In this document: one piece after another, positions 38,156-50,785 of the stretch
Layout: each line of letters begins with the position of its first letter
Position numbering within the stretch: the stretch's first letter is position 1
DNA from: Megascapheus bottae
Taxonomy: Eukaryota > Chordata > Mammalia > Rodentia > Geomyidae
NCBI GenBank assembly: GCA_024803745.1
Contig: JANJXV010000266.1
Span: 62,001-126,000, forward strand
Direction of reading: 5' to 3'
Length of the DNA: 64,000 bases
The notes under the pieces: model-generated
The model's input: only the letters and a program-made list of their open reading frames with translations
The model's database searches: none
Told to the model about the DNA's origin: nothing
Made by a program: the position numbers and the translations under genes

Positions 38156-38574
38156 AAACCTTGGGCTCTACTAGCAGAGATTGGCAATAGAGCAAAAGGC
38201 CATATATAAGTCCATATAATGTGAAGCTAATTGAAAGGACCTCCAGGATATTGACACAAAAGCCATATAATGAATGATTGTTGTCCTTAATGTACTATGT
38301 TGTCTCTCATCTCGCTTGCTGTCCCTTGGTTATCCCATATTGGTATAGTATCTCACTTTGTTATCTGATATATTGAATTTATTTGTATTTGGATATTTAA
38401 AATTTGATAGGGAAGGGGGGAAAACCAAGACGGGTGGGGGGTGTGGGGTTGGAGGGAAATGGGTACCAAGACATGTGAAAGGGTATCAATGTATGTGAAT
38501 TAATGCACCTTCTATCTGGCAAATATCATTTAACCCTTTTACTAATTACAATAAAAAAATGAAAAAGAAGAAAT

Positions 38575-39948
38575 TTGTAGTGTGTGGGGAGGATGATGGG
38601 GTCAAATACATTTCTTCTTAGAAATTTACCTCATCTGGTTGCCCTGGATTTTCCTAGCCTTCTTCTTAGAGAAAGTTCTGTTATACTGGATTTGTGGCTT
38701 GGCAATGATCTAGCATGAACATCTTCGAGTAAGACATCCACAACTTCCATGCCTGAGACTCGAGTTTCCTGACCTTTGGCAACAGCACAGCAACATCTTT
38801 CTTCCTCCTGAGCCACAGGCCAAGTGAGCTGGCTTGAGCTGGTTGTTAGTTACAGTGGCTTGGTTCCAAGGGTTCCATATTCTGTTCCATTGTGAGGGAG
38901 GCAGGGTCACCTTTCAGGGCCCAATGACCAAAGATCCTTGCTCACAAAAGACCTCACCAAAGACATACTGAAGGCTGAATCTCTCCCCAATCTCACAATA
39001 TACATGTGGATGTAGTATACAGCACACCTTATTTGTCCAATCCCAATGTCTTCCACTAGGCCCAACTACCAGTCTGGTCTCAGACTCAAGGAGCCTTTCT
39101 TAGGTAAGATCCAAACTTAAGGGTCAATATTGCCCTCATCCTTTACAAAACATTTGCTTCACAGTGCCTTCTCTGCCTGCATTTTGCCCCTGGTCAAATT
39201 TTTTTTGTTTTTGCTAGTCCTGGGACTTGACCTCAGAGTGTGAACATTGTTCTTGGGCTTTCTTTAGGCTTTAGCTGTCCCACCGAGCCACAGCACCACT
39301 TGCAGCGTTTTCTATGCATGTGGTAATGAGGAATCAACCTGAGGCTTACTGCTTGGTAGCCAAGGACTCTCCCACTAGGTAAAACACACAGGGCATCTTG
39401 CACATATTTTTGACGTCAATCAACTAGGATATTATTAGGTTTCTGTATCCTAATCAATTTTTTCCTGATGATTAGCTTTGCTGTCATGTGTAAAAATGCA
39501 AGAGGGAAAAACACAGAAGAATTAGTGAAATTAAAAAAAAGCATTAGACACAGTTAAGTGTTCATTCTTTGTAGGAGAAAGGATATTTGGATATGATGAT
39601 GATGATGATGATGATGATGACTTTATAATTACTATGTCAGGGTTGAGAGTTTGGCATAGTGGTAGAGTGCTTGCTTAGCATCCATGAAGATCTGGGTGTG
39701 ATTGCTCAGTACCACATAGATAGAAAATCTAGATGTGGCACTGTGGCTCAAATGGCAGAGGGCTAGACTTGAGAAAACCCGAGGACAGTGCTCAGGCCCT
39801 GAATTCAAGCCCCAAGACTGGCAGAAAGATAAAAGAAAATAAAAATGCTTTTTACGAGCTAATTCACTCACAGCATTTGCTTCTGAAATCTTCGCTTCTG
39901 CATCTTGTGAAATACACCTTTCCCTCAACGTAGACAAGAAAAACAGAT
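38575..39948 (-). repeat. Array spacer S5
   Basis: 1,374 bp. First-exon relic at 38,630-38,796 (minus), inverted SINE at 39,198-39,383, ID SINE at 39,641-39,845. It has the longest GAT repeat of the array (39,593-39,621). Confidence 0.88.
38630..38796 (-). pseudogene. RalGDS-like first-exon relic in spacer S5
   Basis: Same start, internal stop and donor as in S3, with a few base changes ('GCLTRRCSC'). Confidence 0.57.
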
Positions 39949-40508
39949 CCATCCCATGGTCCACTGTGAGGCCACTGGTTGGGCTAAGAGCTAGTCGTGC
40001 AGCAACACATAAGTTTTATTCTAATACTTTCCAAACTTTGTACTCAAATATGCTACCTACTTACCAACTTAGGTCAGTTATCCTTATGCTATAACTTTTC
40101 TTCATTACTACAATATTCTTACACTCCTACGTTAATCCTCTTGCACCTCCCCTGACCTCTCTCATTCTTTTTTTCTATCTCTGGACCTCTGCTCGTCTTT
40201 CAACCCTTATACTGCACGGATCTACACTTGATGGCTGTTGAGCAATATTGTATATGTAGGTGGTTAATTATTCTCTAGGCTCAGAGGGACTTAAAGACAA
40301 TAGAGATTGGATTGAGAGGCTTATTGTTTTGGGTATAAATCGCTTATCAGTGGTTGTATTAGGCTGGTCTGTAAGTGCTCAAAAAGAAAGAGTGATAATA
40401 CCAATCAAAACTTGTGAACATCTAGTTTCTGCCAGCTACAGAGGTCTAGGTTCGTTATATCTGAAAAACTATAATCGTATTTAGTAGTAATCTTGCTCCC
40501 ATTTTCAA

Positions 40509-41691
40509 ATGGGCAGAACAAGAAACTCAAGAAAAATGTCAAATCAAGAAACAACATCCCCCACCCAATGTAAACAGACAATGGAACAGTCACTGGCAAA
40601 CCTAGAGGAGAGTCTTCCAATTGCTACACAAATGCAATTGATAAACATCATTAATGAAAAATGTGAAAATATAAAGAAAGAGATAATGGAGGAAGCCATA
40701 CCTGAACAAGAGGAAAGCAAAAACAAGGTGATAAGTGAAAAAGAAGAAGCCATAAAGGAGGCCATAATAAAGGTTTTTCAAACAAAGATGGATGAATTCA
40801 AAGAATCCACAAATAAAAACGTGACCAAACTCCAGCAAATGTCCGAAGAAAAAAAAGCTACTGAGCTAACCACTCAAAAGGAAATCAAGGAGATAAAGAA
40901 ATCCATACATGATCTAAAACAAGGGATGCAAGGCATCAAAAGTGAGCAATTAGAAGCAAGGGAGATGAAAAATAAAGTAGATAGCTTTAATAGCAGGTTA
41001 GACATTGCAGAGGAGAGAATTTCCGTGGCTGAAGATAATTTAGGTATTATAAAGAACAGAAAATGAGTCAATCCAAATCTAGGAAATATGAGAGAGCGCT
41101 TCAGGAGGTCCAAGATACAATTAGGAAGCCTAATTTAAGGCTAGTTGGTATTGAGGAGGGCGTGGAGAAAGAGGTCAATGGTATTGGAAATATACTTCAG
41201 GGAATCATCTCAGAGTATTTCCCAAATATCCACAAGGGCAGGCCCATCCACATACGAGAAGCTTTTAGAACCCCAAACAGACCTGACCAGAAAAGAACAT
41301 CCCACCGCCACATTGTGATCCGCACTGGATCAATAGAAACGAAAGGAAAGATCCTAAAGGTAGCCAGGGAAAAGGGATCAGCAACCTACAAAGGCAAACC
41401 AATCAGAATAACCCCAGATTTCTCAGCAGAGACCATGCAACACGAAGTGACTGGAAGCATATATGTCATGCCCTTAAATCAAATAACTACCAACCAAGAA
41501 TACTGTAGCCAGCTAAGCTCTCATTCATAACTGAGGGAAAAATAAAAACATTCCATTCCAGGGAAAAGCTGCAACAATATGTCGAAACAAAACCAACACT
41601 ACAGAGAATTCTCAAAGATGCTCTATACATAGAAAACCAAACTAAATGCAATATAGGGAAAGAAATGGCACCTAAACAGCATACCATCTAA
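40509..41691 (+). pseudogene. L1 ORF1 (copy 5), broken
   Basis: 185 open codons, then the 4-bp deletion frameshift. The RNA-binding part is open from 41,063 to 41,530. A private one-base loss near 41,440 ('atgcaacacg' for 'atgcaagcacg') moves the frame past the shared TAG. Confidence 0.9.
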
Positions 41692-41739
41692 GGACCACAA
41701 GAACTGTCAAGACACAGGCCCTACTAAAAGCTTTAAAAA

Positions 41740-44700
41740 ATGGTAGGAACTAATAAATATCTCTCAATCCTAACTCTCAATATCAATGGACTTAACTCTC
41801 CAATTAAACGGCATAGGTTGTCTAGTTGGATCAAAAAGCAAGAGCCATCGTTCTGCTGACTTCGAGAGACACATCTTACCCAAAAACAATCATCTTTTGA
41901 AAGTGAGAGGTTGGAATAAACTCTATCAAGCTAACTGCCCCCATAAACAGGCTAGAGTTGCCATCCTCATATCAGATACAATAGACTTCAAACTAAAATT
42001 AGTAAGAAAAGACAAAGAAGGTTACTACATACTACTAAAGGGATCTTTCCTCCCGGAAGACATAACAATCCTAAATATTTACACACCCAATCCCGGAGCT
42101 CCAAACTTCATCAAGCAAACTTTACTTACACTGAAACCATACATAGATCGAAATACAGTGATTGTTGGTGAGTTTAACACACCACTCTCACCTATGGACA
42201 GATCAACAGGGCAAAAACTCAACAGAGAAACCTTAGAACTGAACAACTATATAGACCAACTAGATCTAACAGACATCTGCAGAATATTCCACCCAGTAAC
42301 ACCACAATATACGTTTTCCTCAGCAGCACATGGAACATTTTCCAAAATAGACCACATCTTAGGACATAAAACAAACCTGGACAGATTCAGAAACACTGAA
42401 ATTATTCCATGCACACTCTCAGCCCATAAAGGCATCAAATTGGAGCTGAACACACATCTCCACCAAAGAAAACCCTGTAACTCATGGAGACTGAACCACA
42501 CATTGTTGAATCAAAAACAATGGGTAATCGAAGAGATCAGAACAGATATCCAACTGTTTATGAAATTTAACAATAAGGAGCACACAAATATCAACTCCTT
42601 AGGGACACAACAAAGGCAGTACTCAGAGGAAAATTTATAGCGCGGAGTGCCTACAACAGCAAGTTGGAAAAATGGCAAACCAACTAGTTAATGTCTCACC
42701 TTAACCTCCTGGAAAAAGAGCAACAAACCAACCCTAAACCCATTAGGAGAAAGCAAGTTATTAAAATCAAAGCAGAATTAAATGATTTGGAACAAAAAAA
42801 CTATAGAAAGAATCAACAAGACAAGGAGTTGGTTCTTGAAAGAATTAACAAAATTGACAAGCCCTTAGCAAATCTTACCAAAAAAAGAAGAGAGCATATC
42901 GAAATAAACAAAATCGCAGATGAAAATGGTAATATCACGACAAAATTACCAAGATCCAGAATATCATGAGGGAATACTTCTCAAACCTTTACGCCAACAA
43001 ATTTGAGAATCTAGAAGAAATGGATGAATTCCTAGACAATATTAACATACACACACTGAACCAAGAAGAGCTAACCCAACTCAACAGGCCTATTTCAAGC
43101 TCTGAAATAGAAATGGAAATTAGACAACTTCCACTTAAAAGGAGCCCAGGGCCAGATGGATTCACAGCTGAATTCTATAAGGTCTTCAAAGCAGAGCTCA
43201 CACCAATACTCCTCAAGCTCTTCAACGAAATTGAAAATGAAGGTTCTTTACTAAACTGATTCTGTGATGAAAGCATATCCCTCATCCCCAAACCAGACAG
43301 AGATTCATCAAAGAAAGAGATCTATAGACCCATTTCTTTGATGAACATCGATGCAAAACTTCTCAACAAAATACTGGCCCACCGTCTACAACAACTCATC
43401 AAAAAAAATATACACTATGATCAAACTGGATTCATCACAGGGAGGCAAAGCTGGTTCAACATACACAAATCAATTAATATAATTCAACACATCAACAGGA
43501 GCAGGGATAAAATCACATGATTGTCTCAATAGATGCGGAAAAGGCATTAGACAAGATCCAAAACCCCTTTATGTTAAAAGATGTGGAGAAACTAGGAATC
43601 CATGGAACATTTCTCAATGTAATAAAGGCTGTGTATGAGAAACCCACTGCTAGTAGTATACTTAATGGTGAAAATCTAAAGCCATTCCCTCTAAAATCAG
43701 GAATGAGACAAGGATGCCCACTCTCTCCACTCCTTTTTAACATAGTACTAGAATTCCTAGGCAGTGCAATATGGCAAGAAGCAAGCATAAAGGGGATCCA
43801 AGTAGGGAAAGAGGAAATAAAACTATCCCTCTTTGCAGATGACATGATTCTGTATTTAAAGAATCCTATAGACTCTACTCCCAAGCTCCTTGAGCTGATT
43901 CAAAGCTTTGGAAGGGTAGCAGGCCATAAAATCAACCCTCACAAATCAACTGCCTTACTTTACGCCAACACTGAGAGGAACGAGGCAATAATCAGGAAAG
44001 AAAATCCTTTCACAATAGCCTCAAAGAAAATAAAGTACCTAGCAATTAGCTTAACTAAGAATGTAAAGGACCGTTTAGATGAAAACTTTAAAACCCTAAA
44101 AAAGGAAATTAAAGCAGAACTAAGGAAATGGAAAAACCTCCCGTGCTCCTGGATTGGAAGAATCAACATTGTGAAAATGACAATCTTGCCAAGGGCTATC
44201 TACAAATTCAATGTAATACCCATCAACATCCCAATGTCATTCTTTAAAGATATAGAAGAGGCAATTCAAAATTTCATATGGAATAATAAAAGACCCCGTA
44301 TAGCATAAACACTTCTTAGCAGAAAGAACAGCGCTGGAGGAATTTCAATTCCAAACTTAAGGCTCTATTACAGAGCTATAATTCTCAAAACAGCTTGGTA
44401 CTGGCACAAGAACAGGCCTGAAGTCCAATGGAGTAGAACTGCGGACCCAGATATTAAACCACAGACCTATGGCCACCTAATCTTTGACCAGGGAGCCAAA
44501 AAAATAGAATGGAAGAAAGATAGCCTCTTCAACAAGTTGTGCTGGCAGAACTGGTTAAACACCTGCAGAAAACTAAAGTTGGATCCTTCTTTGTCACCTT
44601 GCACTAGAATTAACTCCAAATGGATCAAAGACGTGGAGGTAAAAGCTGACACACTGAAAAGTTTACAGGAAGGAATAGGAGATACACTAGGCCTCCTTGG

Positions 44701-45580
44701 TACAGGTCGAAACTTTCTTAATAAGGACCAAGAATCACAACAAATCAGAGAAAGGCTGGATAAGTGGGACTGCATTAAACTGCAGAGCTTTTGTATGGCA
44801 ACGGATATAACTAGTAAACTAATCAGGAAGCCTACAGAGTGGGAGAAGATCTTCACCACCCAAACAACGGAACAAGGCCTCATATCTAAAATATATCAAC
44901 AACTCAAAAAATTGAATCACTCCAAAACTAACCTCCAAAGTAACACCCATCCCATTACAAAATGGGCCAAAGACTTAAAGAGAGTCTTCTCTGAAGAAGA
45001 AACAAAAATGGCCTATAGACACATGAAGAAATGCTCAACATCTCTGGTCATAAAAGAAATGCAAATCAAAACAAGTGTAAGATTCCACCTAACTCCAGTT
45101 AGAATGGCCAGGATCAGGAAAACGAATGACAACAGATGCTGGAGGGGATGTGGTCAGGAGGGATCACTACTACACTGTTGGTGGGAGTGTAAACTCGTTC
45201 AACCACTATGGAAAGCAGTGCGGCAGTGCCTCAAAACGCTAAACATACAACTCCCCTATGACCCAGCAATTCCAGTACTTGGCATTTACCCAACAATCCA
45301 GAAACAAGGGCATACTAAACCCACTAGCACAACAATGTTCATTGCAGCACTATTCACCATAGCAAAGATATGGAACCAACCCAGATGTCCCTCAGGTGAT
45401 GAGTGGATCAACAAGTTGTGGTATTTGTACACAATGGAATTCTATGCTGCTGTCAGAAAGAATGACATCGCCCCATTTGTTAGGAAATGGAAAGACTTAG
45501 AACAAATCATATTAAGTGAAGTAAGCCAGACTCAAAGGAACTTAGGCTCAGTTGTTTCCCTCATTCGTCATAATCAGTAG
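41740..45580 (+). pseudogene. L1 ORF2 (copy 5), broken
   Basis: The opal stop at codon 40 is present; the endonuclease is open at 41,786-42,640. The linker has Gln (CAA, near 42,791) where the other copies have TAA, but a one-base loss near 42,942 shifts the frame. TGA at 43,257-43,259 is shared. The reverse transcriptase and C-terminus form one frame from 43,517 to 45,580, interrupted only by a TAA at 44,306-44,308. 'FADDM' and the CX3CX7HX4C knuckle are intact. The natural end ('SVVSLIRHNQ') is kept. Confidence 0.91.
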
Positions 45581-46000
45581 AAACCTTGGGCTCTACTAGC
45601 AGAGATTGGCAATAGAGCAAAAGGCCATATATAAGGCCATATAATGTGAAGCTAATTGAAAGGACCTCCAGGATATTGACACAAAAGCCATATAATGAAT
45701 GATTGTTGTCCTTAATGTACTATGTTGTCTCTCATCTCGCTTGCTGTCCCTTGGTTATCCCATATTGGTATAGTATCTCACTTTGTTATCTGATATATTG
45801 AATTTATTTGTATTTGGATATTTGAAATTTGATAGGGAGGGGGGGAAAACCAAGACGGGTGGGGGGTGTGGGGTTGGAGGGAAATGGGTACCAAGACATG
45901 TGAAAGGGTATCAATGTATGTGAATTAATGCACCTTCTATCTGGCAAATATCATCTAACCCTTTTACTAATTACAATAAAAAAATGAAAAAAAAAGAAAG

Positions 46001-47368
46001 TTGTAGTGTGTGGGGAGGATGATGGGGTCAAATACATTTCTTCTTAGAAATTTACCTCATCTGGTTGCCCTGGATTTTCCTGGCCTTCTTCTTAGAGAAA
46101 GTTCTGTTATACTGGATTTGTGGCTTGGCAATGATCTAGCATGTACATCTTCGATTAAGACATCCACAACTTCCATGCCTGAGACTCGAGTTTCCTGACC
46201 TTTGGCAACAGCACAGCAACATCTTTCTTCCTCCTGAGCCACAGGCCAAGTGAGCTGGCTTGAGCTGGTTGTTAGTTACAGTGGCTTGGTTACCAGGGTT
46301 CCATATTCTGTTCCATTGTGAGGGAGGCAGGGTCACCTTTCAGGGCCCAATGACCAAAGATCCTTGCTCACAGAAGACCTCACCAAAGACATACTGGAGG
46401 CTGAATCTCTCCTCCAGTCTCACAATATACATGTGGATGTAGTATACAGCACACTTTATTTGTCCAATCCCAATGTCTTCCACTAGGCCCAACTACCAGT
46501 CTGGTCTCAGGCTCAAGGAGCCTTTCTTAGGTAAGATCCAAACTTAAGGGTCAATATTGCCCTCATCCTTTACAAAACATTTGCTTCACAGTGCCTTCTC
46601 TGCCTGCATTTTGCCCCTTGTCGAATTTTTTTGTTTTTGCTAGTCTTGGGACTTGAGCTCAGAGTGTGAACATTGTTCTTGGGCTTTCTTTAGGCTTTAG
46701 CTGTCCCACCGAGCCACAGCACCACTTGCAGCGTTTTCTATGTATGTGGTAATGAGGAAGCAAACCTGAGGCTTACTGCTTGGTAGCCAAGGACTCTCCC
46801 ACTAGGTCAAACACACAGGGCATCTTGCACATATTTTTGACGTCAATCTACTAGGATATTATTAGGTTTCTGTATCCTAATCAATTTTTTCCTGATGATT
46901 AGCTTTGCTGTCATGTGTAAAAAATGCAAGAGGGAAAAACACAGAAGAATTAGTGAAATTAAAAAAAAAGCATTAGACACAGTTAAGTGTTCATTCTTTG
47001 TAGGAGAAAGGATATTTGGATATGATGATGATGATGATGACTTTATAATTACTATGTCAGGGTTGAGAGTTTGGCATAGTGGTAGAGTGCTTGCCTAGCA
47101 TCCATGAAGATCTGGGTTTGATTGCTCAGTACCACATAGATAGAAAATCTAGATGTGGCACTGTGGCTCAAGTGGCAGAGGGCTAGACTTGAGAAAACGC
47201 GAGGACAGTGCTCAGGCCCTGAATTCAAGCCCCAAGACTGGCAGAAAGATAAAAGAAAATAAAAATGCTTTTTACGAGCTAATTCACTCACAGCATTTGC
47301 TTCTGAAATCTTCGCTTCTGCATCTTGTGAAATACCCCTTTCCCTCAACGTAGACAAGAAAAACAGAT
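46001..47368 (-). repeat. Array spacer S6
   Basis: 1,368 bp. First-exon relic at 46,056-46,222 (minus), inverted SINE at 46,625-46,811, ID SINE at 47,061-47,265. GAT repeat at 47,020-47,041. Confidence 0.88.
46056..46222 (-). pseudogene. RalGDS-like first-exon relic in spacer S6
   Basis: Same layout; one base change gives 'GCLNRRCTC' before the internal stop. Confidence 0.57.
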
Positions 47369-47928
47369 CCATCCCATGTTCCACTGTGAGGCCACTGGTT
47401 GGGCTAAGAGCTAGTCGTGCAGCAACACATAAGTTTTATTCTAATACTTTCCAAACTTTGTACTCAAATATGCTACCTACTTACCAATTTATGTCAGTTA
47501 TCCTTATGCTATAACTTTTCTTCATTACTACAATATTCTTACACTCCTACGTTAATCCTCTTGCACCTCCCCTGACCTCTCTCATTCTTTTTTTCTATCT
47601 CTGGACCTCTGCTCGTCTTTCAACCCTTATACTGCACGGATCTACACTTGATGGCTGTTGAGCAATATTGTATATGTAGGTGTTTAATTATTCTCTAGGG
47701 TCAGAGGGACTTAAAGACAATATAGATTGGATTGAGAGGCTTATTGTTTTGGGTATAAATCGCTTATCAGTGGTTGTATTAGGCTGGTCTGTAAGTGCAC
47801 AAAACGAAAGAGTGATAATACCAATCAAAACTTGTGAACATCTAGTGTCTGCCAGCTACAGAGGTCTAGGTTGGTTATATCTGAAAAACTATAATCGTAT
47901 TTAGTAGTAATCTTGCTCCCATTTTCAA

Positions 47929-49112
47929 ATGGGCAGAACAAGAAACTCAAGAAAAATGTCAAATCAAGAAACAACATCCCCCACCCAATGTAAACAGACA
48001 ATGGAACAGTCACTGGCAAACCTAGAGGAGAGTCTTCCAATTGCTACACAAATGCAATTGATAAACATCATTAATGAAAAATGTGAAAATATAAAGAAAG
48101 AGATAATGGAGGAAGCCATACCTGAACAAGAGGAAAGCAAAAACAAGGTGATAAGTGAAAAAGAAGAAGCCATAAAGGAGGCCATAATAAAGGTTTTTCA
48201 AAGAAAGATGGATGAATTCAAAGAATCCACAAATAAAAACGTGACCAAACTCCAGCAAATGTCCAAAGAAAATAAAGCTACTGAGCTAACCACTCAAAAG
48301 GAAATCAAGGAGATAAAGAAATCCATACATGATCTAAAACAAGGGAAGCAAGACATCAAAAGTGAGCAATTAGAAGCAAGGGAGATGAAAAATAAAGTAG
48401 ATAGCTTTGATAGCAGGTTAGACATTGCAGAGGAGAGAATTTCGGTGGCTGAAGATAATTTAGGTATTATAAAGAACAGAAAATGAGTCAATCCAAATCT
48501 AGGAAATATGAGAGAGCGCTTCAGGAGGTCCAAGATACAATTAGGAAGCCTAATTTAAGGCTAGTTGGTATTGAGGAGGGCGTGGAGAAAGAGGTCAATG
48601 GTATTGGAAATATACTTCAGGGAATCATCTCAGAGAATTTCCCAAATATCCAGAAGGGCAGGCCCATCCAGATACGAGAAGCTTTTAGAACCCCAAACAG
48701 ACCTGACCAGAAAAGAACATCCCACCGCCACATTGTGATCCGAACTGGATCAATAGAAACGAAAGGAAAGATCCTAAAGGTAGCCAGGGAAAAGGGATCA
48801 GCAACCTACAAAGGCAAACCAATCAGAATAACCCCAGATTTCTCAGCAGAGACCATGCAAGCACGAAGTGACTGGAAGCATATATGTCATGCCCTTAAAT
48901 CAAATAACTACCAACCAAGAATACTGTAGCCAGCTAAGCTCTCATTCATAACTGAGGGAAAAATAAAAACATTCCATTCCAGGGAAAAGCTGCAACAATA
49001 TGTCGAAACAAAACCAACAGTACAGAGAATTCTCAAAGATGCTCTATACATAGAAAACCAAACTAAATGCACTATAGGGAAAGAAATGGCACCTAAACAG
49101 CATACCATCTAA
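47929..49112 (+). pseudogene. L1 ORF1 (copy 6), broken
   Basis: 185 open codons, the shared 4-bp deletion near 48,470, a second frame at 48,483-48,929 that ends at the shared TAG, and the natural stop at 49,110-49,112. No private stop is seen, so this copy is near the array consensus. Confidence 0.9.
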
Positions 49113-49160
49113 GGACCACAAGAACTGTCAAGACACAGGCCCTACTAAAAGCTTTTAAAA

Positions 49161-50603
49161 ATGGTAGGAACTAATAAATATCTCTCAATCCTAACTCTCA
49201 ATATCAATGGACTTAACTCTCCAATTAAACGGCATAGGTTGTCTAGTTGGATCAAAAAGCAAGAGCCATCGTTCTGCTGACTTCGAGAGACACATCTTAC
49301 CCAAAAACAATCATCTTTTGAAAGTGAGAGGTTGGAATAAACTCTATCAAGCTAACTGCCCCCATAAACAGGCTAGAGTTGCCATCCTCATATCAGATAC
49401 AATAGACTTCAAACTAAAATTAGTAAGAAAAGACAAAGAAGGTTACTACATACTGCTAAAGGGTTCTTTCCTCCCGGAAGACATAACAATCCTAAATATT
49501 TACACACCCAATCCCGGAGCTCCAAACTTCATCAAGCAAACTTTACTTACACTGAAACCATACATAGATCGAAATACAATGATTGTTGGTGAGTTTAACA
49601 CACCACTCTCACCTATGGACAGATCAACAGGGCAAAAACTCAACAGAGAAACCTTAGAACTGAACAACTATATAGACCAACTAGATCTAACAGACATCTG
49701 CAGAATATTCCACCCAGTAACACCACAATATACGTTTTCCTCAGCAGCACATGGAACATTTTCCAAAATAGACCACATCTTAGGCCATAAAGCAAACCTG
49801 GACAGATTCAGAAACACTGAAATTATTCCATGCACACTCTCAGACCATAAAGGCATCAAATTGGAGCTGAACACACATCTCCACCAAAGAAAACCCTGTA
49901 ACTCATGGAGACTGAACCACACATTGTTGAATCAAAAACAATGGGTAATCGAAGAGATCAGAACAGATATCCAACTGTTTATGAAATTTAACAATAAGGA
50001 GCACACAAATATCAACTCCTTAGGGACACAACAAAGGCAGTACTCAGAGGAAAATTTATAGCGCTGAGTGCCTACAACAGCAAGTTGGAAAAATGGCAAA
50101 CCAACTAGTTAATGTCTCACCTTAACCTCCTGGAAAAAGAGCAACAAACCAACCCTAAACCCATTAGGAGAAAGCAAGTTATTAAAATCAAAGCAGAATT
50201 AAATGATTTGGAATAAAAAAACTATAGAAAGAATCAACAAAACAAGGAGTTGGTTCTTGAAAGAATTAACAAAATTGACAAGCCCTTAGCAAATCTTACC
50301 AAAAAAAGAAGAGAGCATATCGAAATAAACAAAATCGCAGATGAAAATGGTAATATCACGACAAAATTACCAAGATCCAGAATATCATGAGGGAATACTT
50401 CTCAAACCTTTACGCCAACAAATTTGAGAATCTAGAAGAAATGGATGAATTCCTAGACAATATTAACATACACACACTGAACCAAGAAGAGCTACCCCAA
50501 CTGAACAGGCCTATTTCAAGCTCTGAAATAGAAATGGAAATTAGACAACTTCCACTTAAGAAGAGCCCAGGGCCAGATGGATTCACAGCTGAATTCTATA
50601 AGT
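49161..50603 (+). pseudogene. L1 ORF2 (copy 6), endonuclease only
   Basis: Opal stop at codon 40, endonuclease open at 49,207-50,061 (284 codons) with an intact 'SDHKGIKLEL' motif, unlike copies 4 and 5. Linker TAA near 50,214 and the one-base loss near 50,364 (shared with copy 5) follow. The open piece 50,387-50,608 runs into the flanking SINE after 'GFTAEFYK'. The catalytic reverse transcriptase core is missing. Confidence 0.9.
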
Positions 50604-50690
50604 CATAGCACCACTTCTGGCTTTTTCTTTGTATGTAGTACCAAGGAACTGAACCAGGTCTTTGTGCATGCTAGCCCAAACCCCCGGCAC
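50604..50690 (-). repeat. ID-type SINE fragment at the array edge
   Basis: Starts inside the element ('catagcaccacttctggc') directly at the L1 breakpoint and continues through the inverted head ('ctgaaccaggtctttgtgc'). Confidence 0.7.
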
Positions 50691-50785
50691 CAAGAATCAT
50701 AGGGTGATATGATGAATTCTATGTGGCAGTAGAGTTAAAGTTAGATTTCTCTGTAGAAATCACTGTGAAACAAAATAAAATGAAA

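Larger units (their letters stand above)
32523..38574 (+). mobile_element. L1 copy 4 (full unit length, mosaic, inactive)
   Basis: 6,052 bp. Up to 33,824 it follows copy 3 exactly. From 33,825 it switches to the sequence type of copies 5 and 6, and in the reverse transcriptase to that of copies 1 and 5. The switch point suggests unequal exchange or gene conversion inside ORF1. Confidence 0.92.
39949..46000 (+). mobile_element. L1 copy 5 (full unit length, least damaged ORF2)
   Basis: 6,052 bp with leader, both ORFs and 3' UTR (G-rich tract near 45,835-45,890). It lacks the linker TAA found in copies 1-4 and 6. Confidence 0.92.
6627..50603 (+). repeat. Macrosatellite: tandem array of a 7.42-kb L1 + spacer unit
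   Basis: About 5.9 head-to-tail copies of one unit. The ORF1 start recurs at 10,840, 18,245, 25,664, 33,083, 40,509 and 47,929, so the periods are 7,405, 7,419, 7,419, 7,426 and 7,420 bp. Each unit is a 6.05-kb L1 followed by a 1.37-kb spacer of non-L1 origin. The first copy is cut at the ORF2 'GCPLSP' region (6,627). The last is cut at the 'GFTAEFYK' region of ORF2 (50,603). These two cut points are about 0.54 kb apart in unit coordinates. Unique sequence flanks both sides. The copies share stop codons, which means amplification was at DNA level. Confidence 0.93.
47369..50603 (+). mobile_element. L1 copy 6 (truncated at array end)
   Basis: Leader, ORF1 and the first 1.4 kb of ORF2. The sequence stops abruptly at 50,603 and joins a SINE fragment. 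There is no A-rich tail, so the end is a rearrangement breakpoint. Confidence 0.92.

Noticed and set aside
10840..50061. Many open frames of 100-400 codons that could be listed as host genes
   Set aside because: All fall into L1 ORF1 or ORF2 (coiled coil, 'GEFNTPLSPMDRS', FADD, CX3CX7HX4C knuckle) or their opposite strands, and are broken by shared stops and frameshifts.
6627..50603. CRISPR-like or phage-like repeat system
   Set aside because: The period is 7.4 kb, the repeats are L1 units, and the genome is mammalian.
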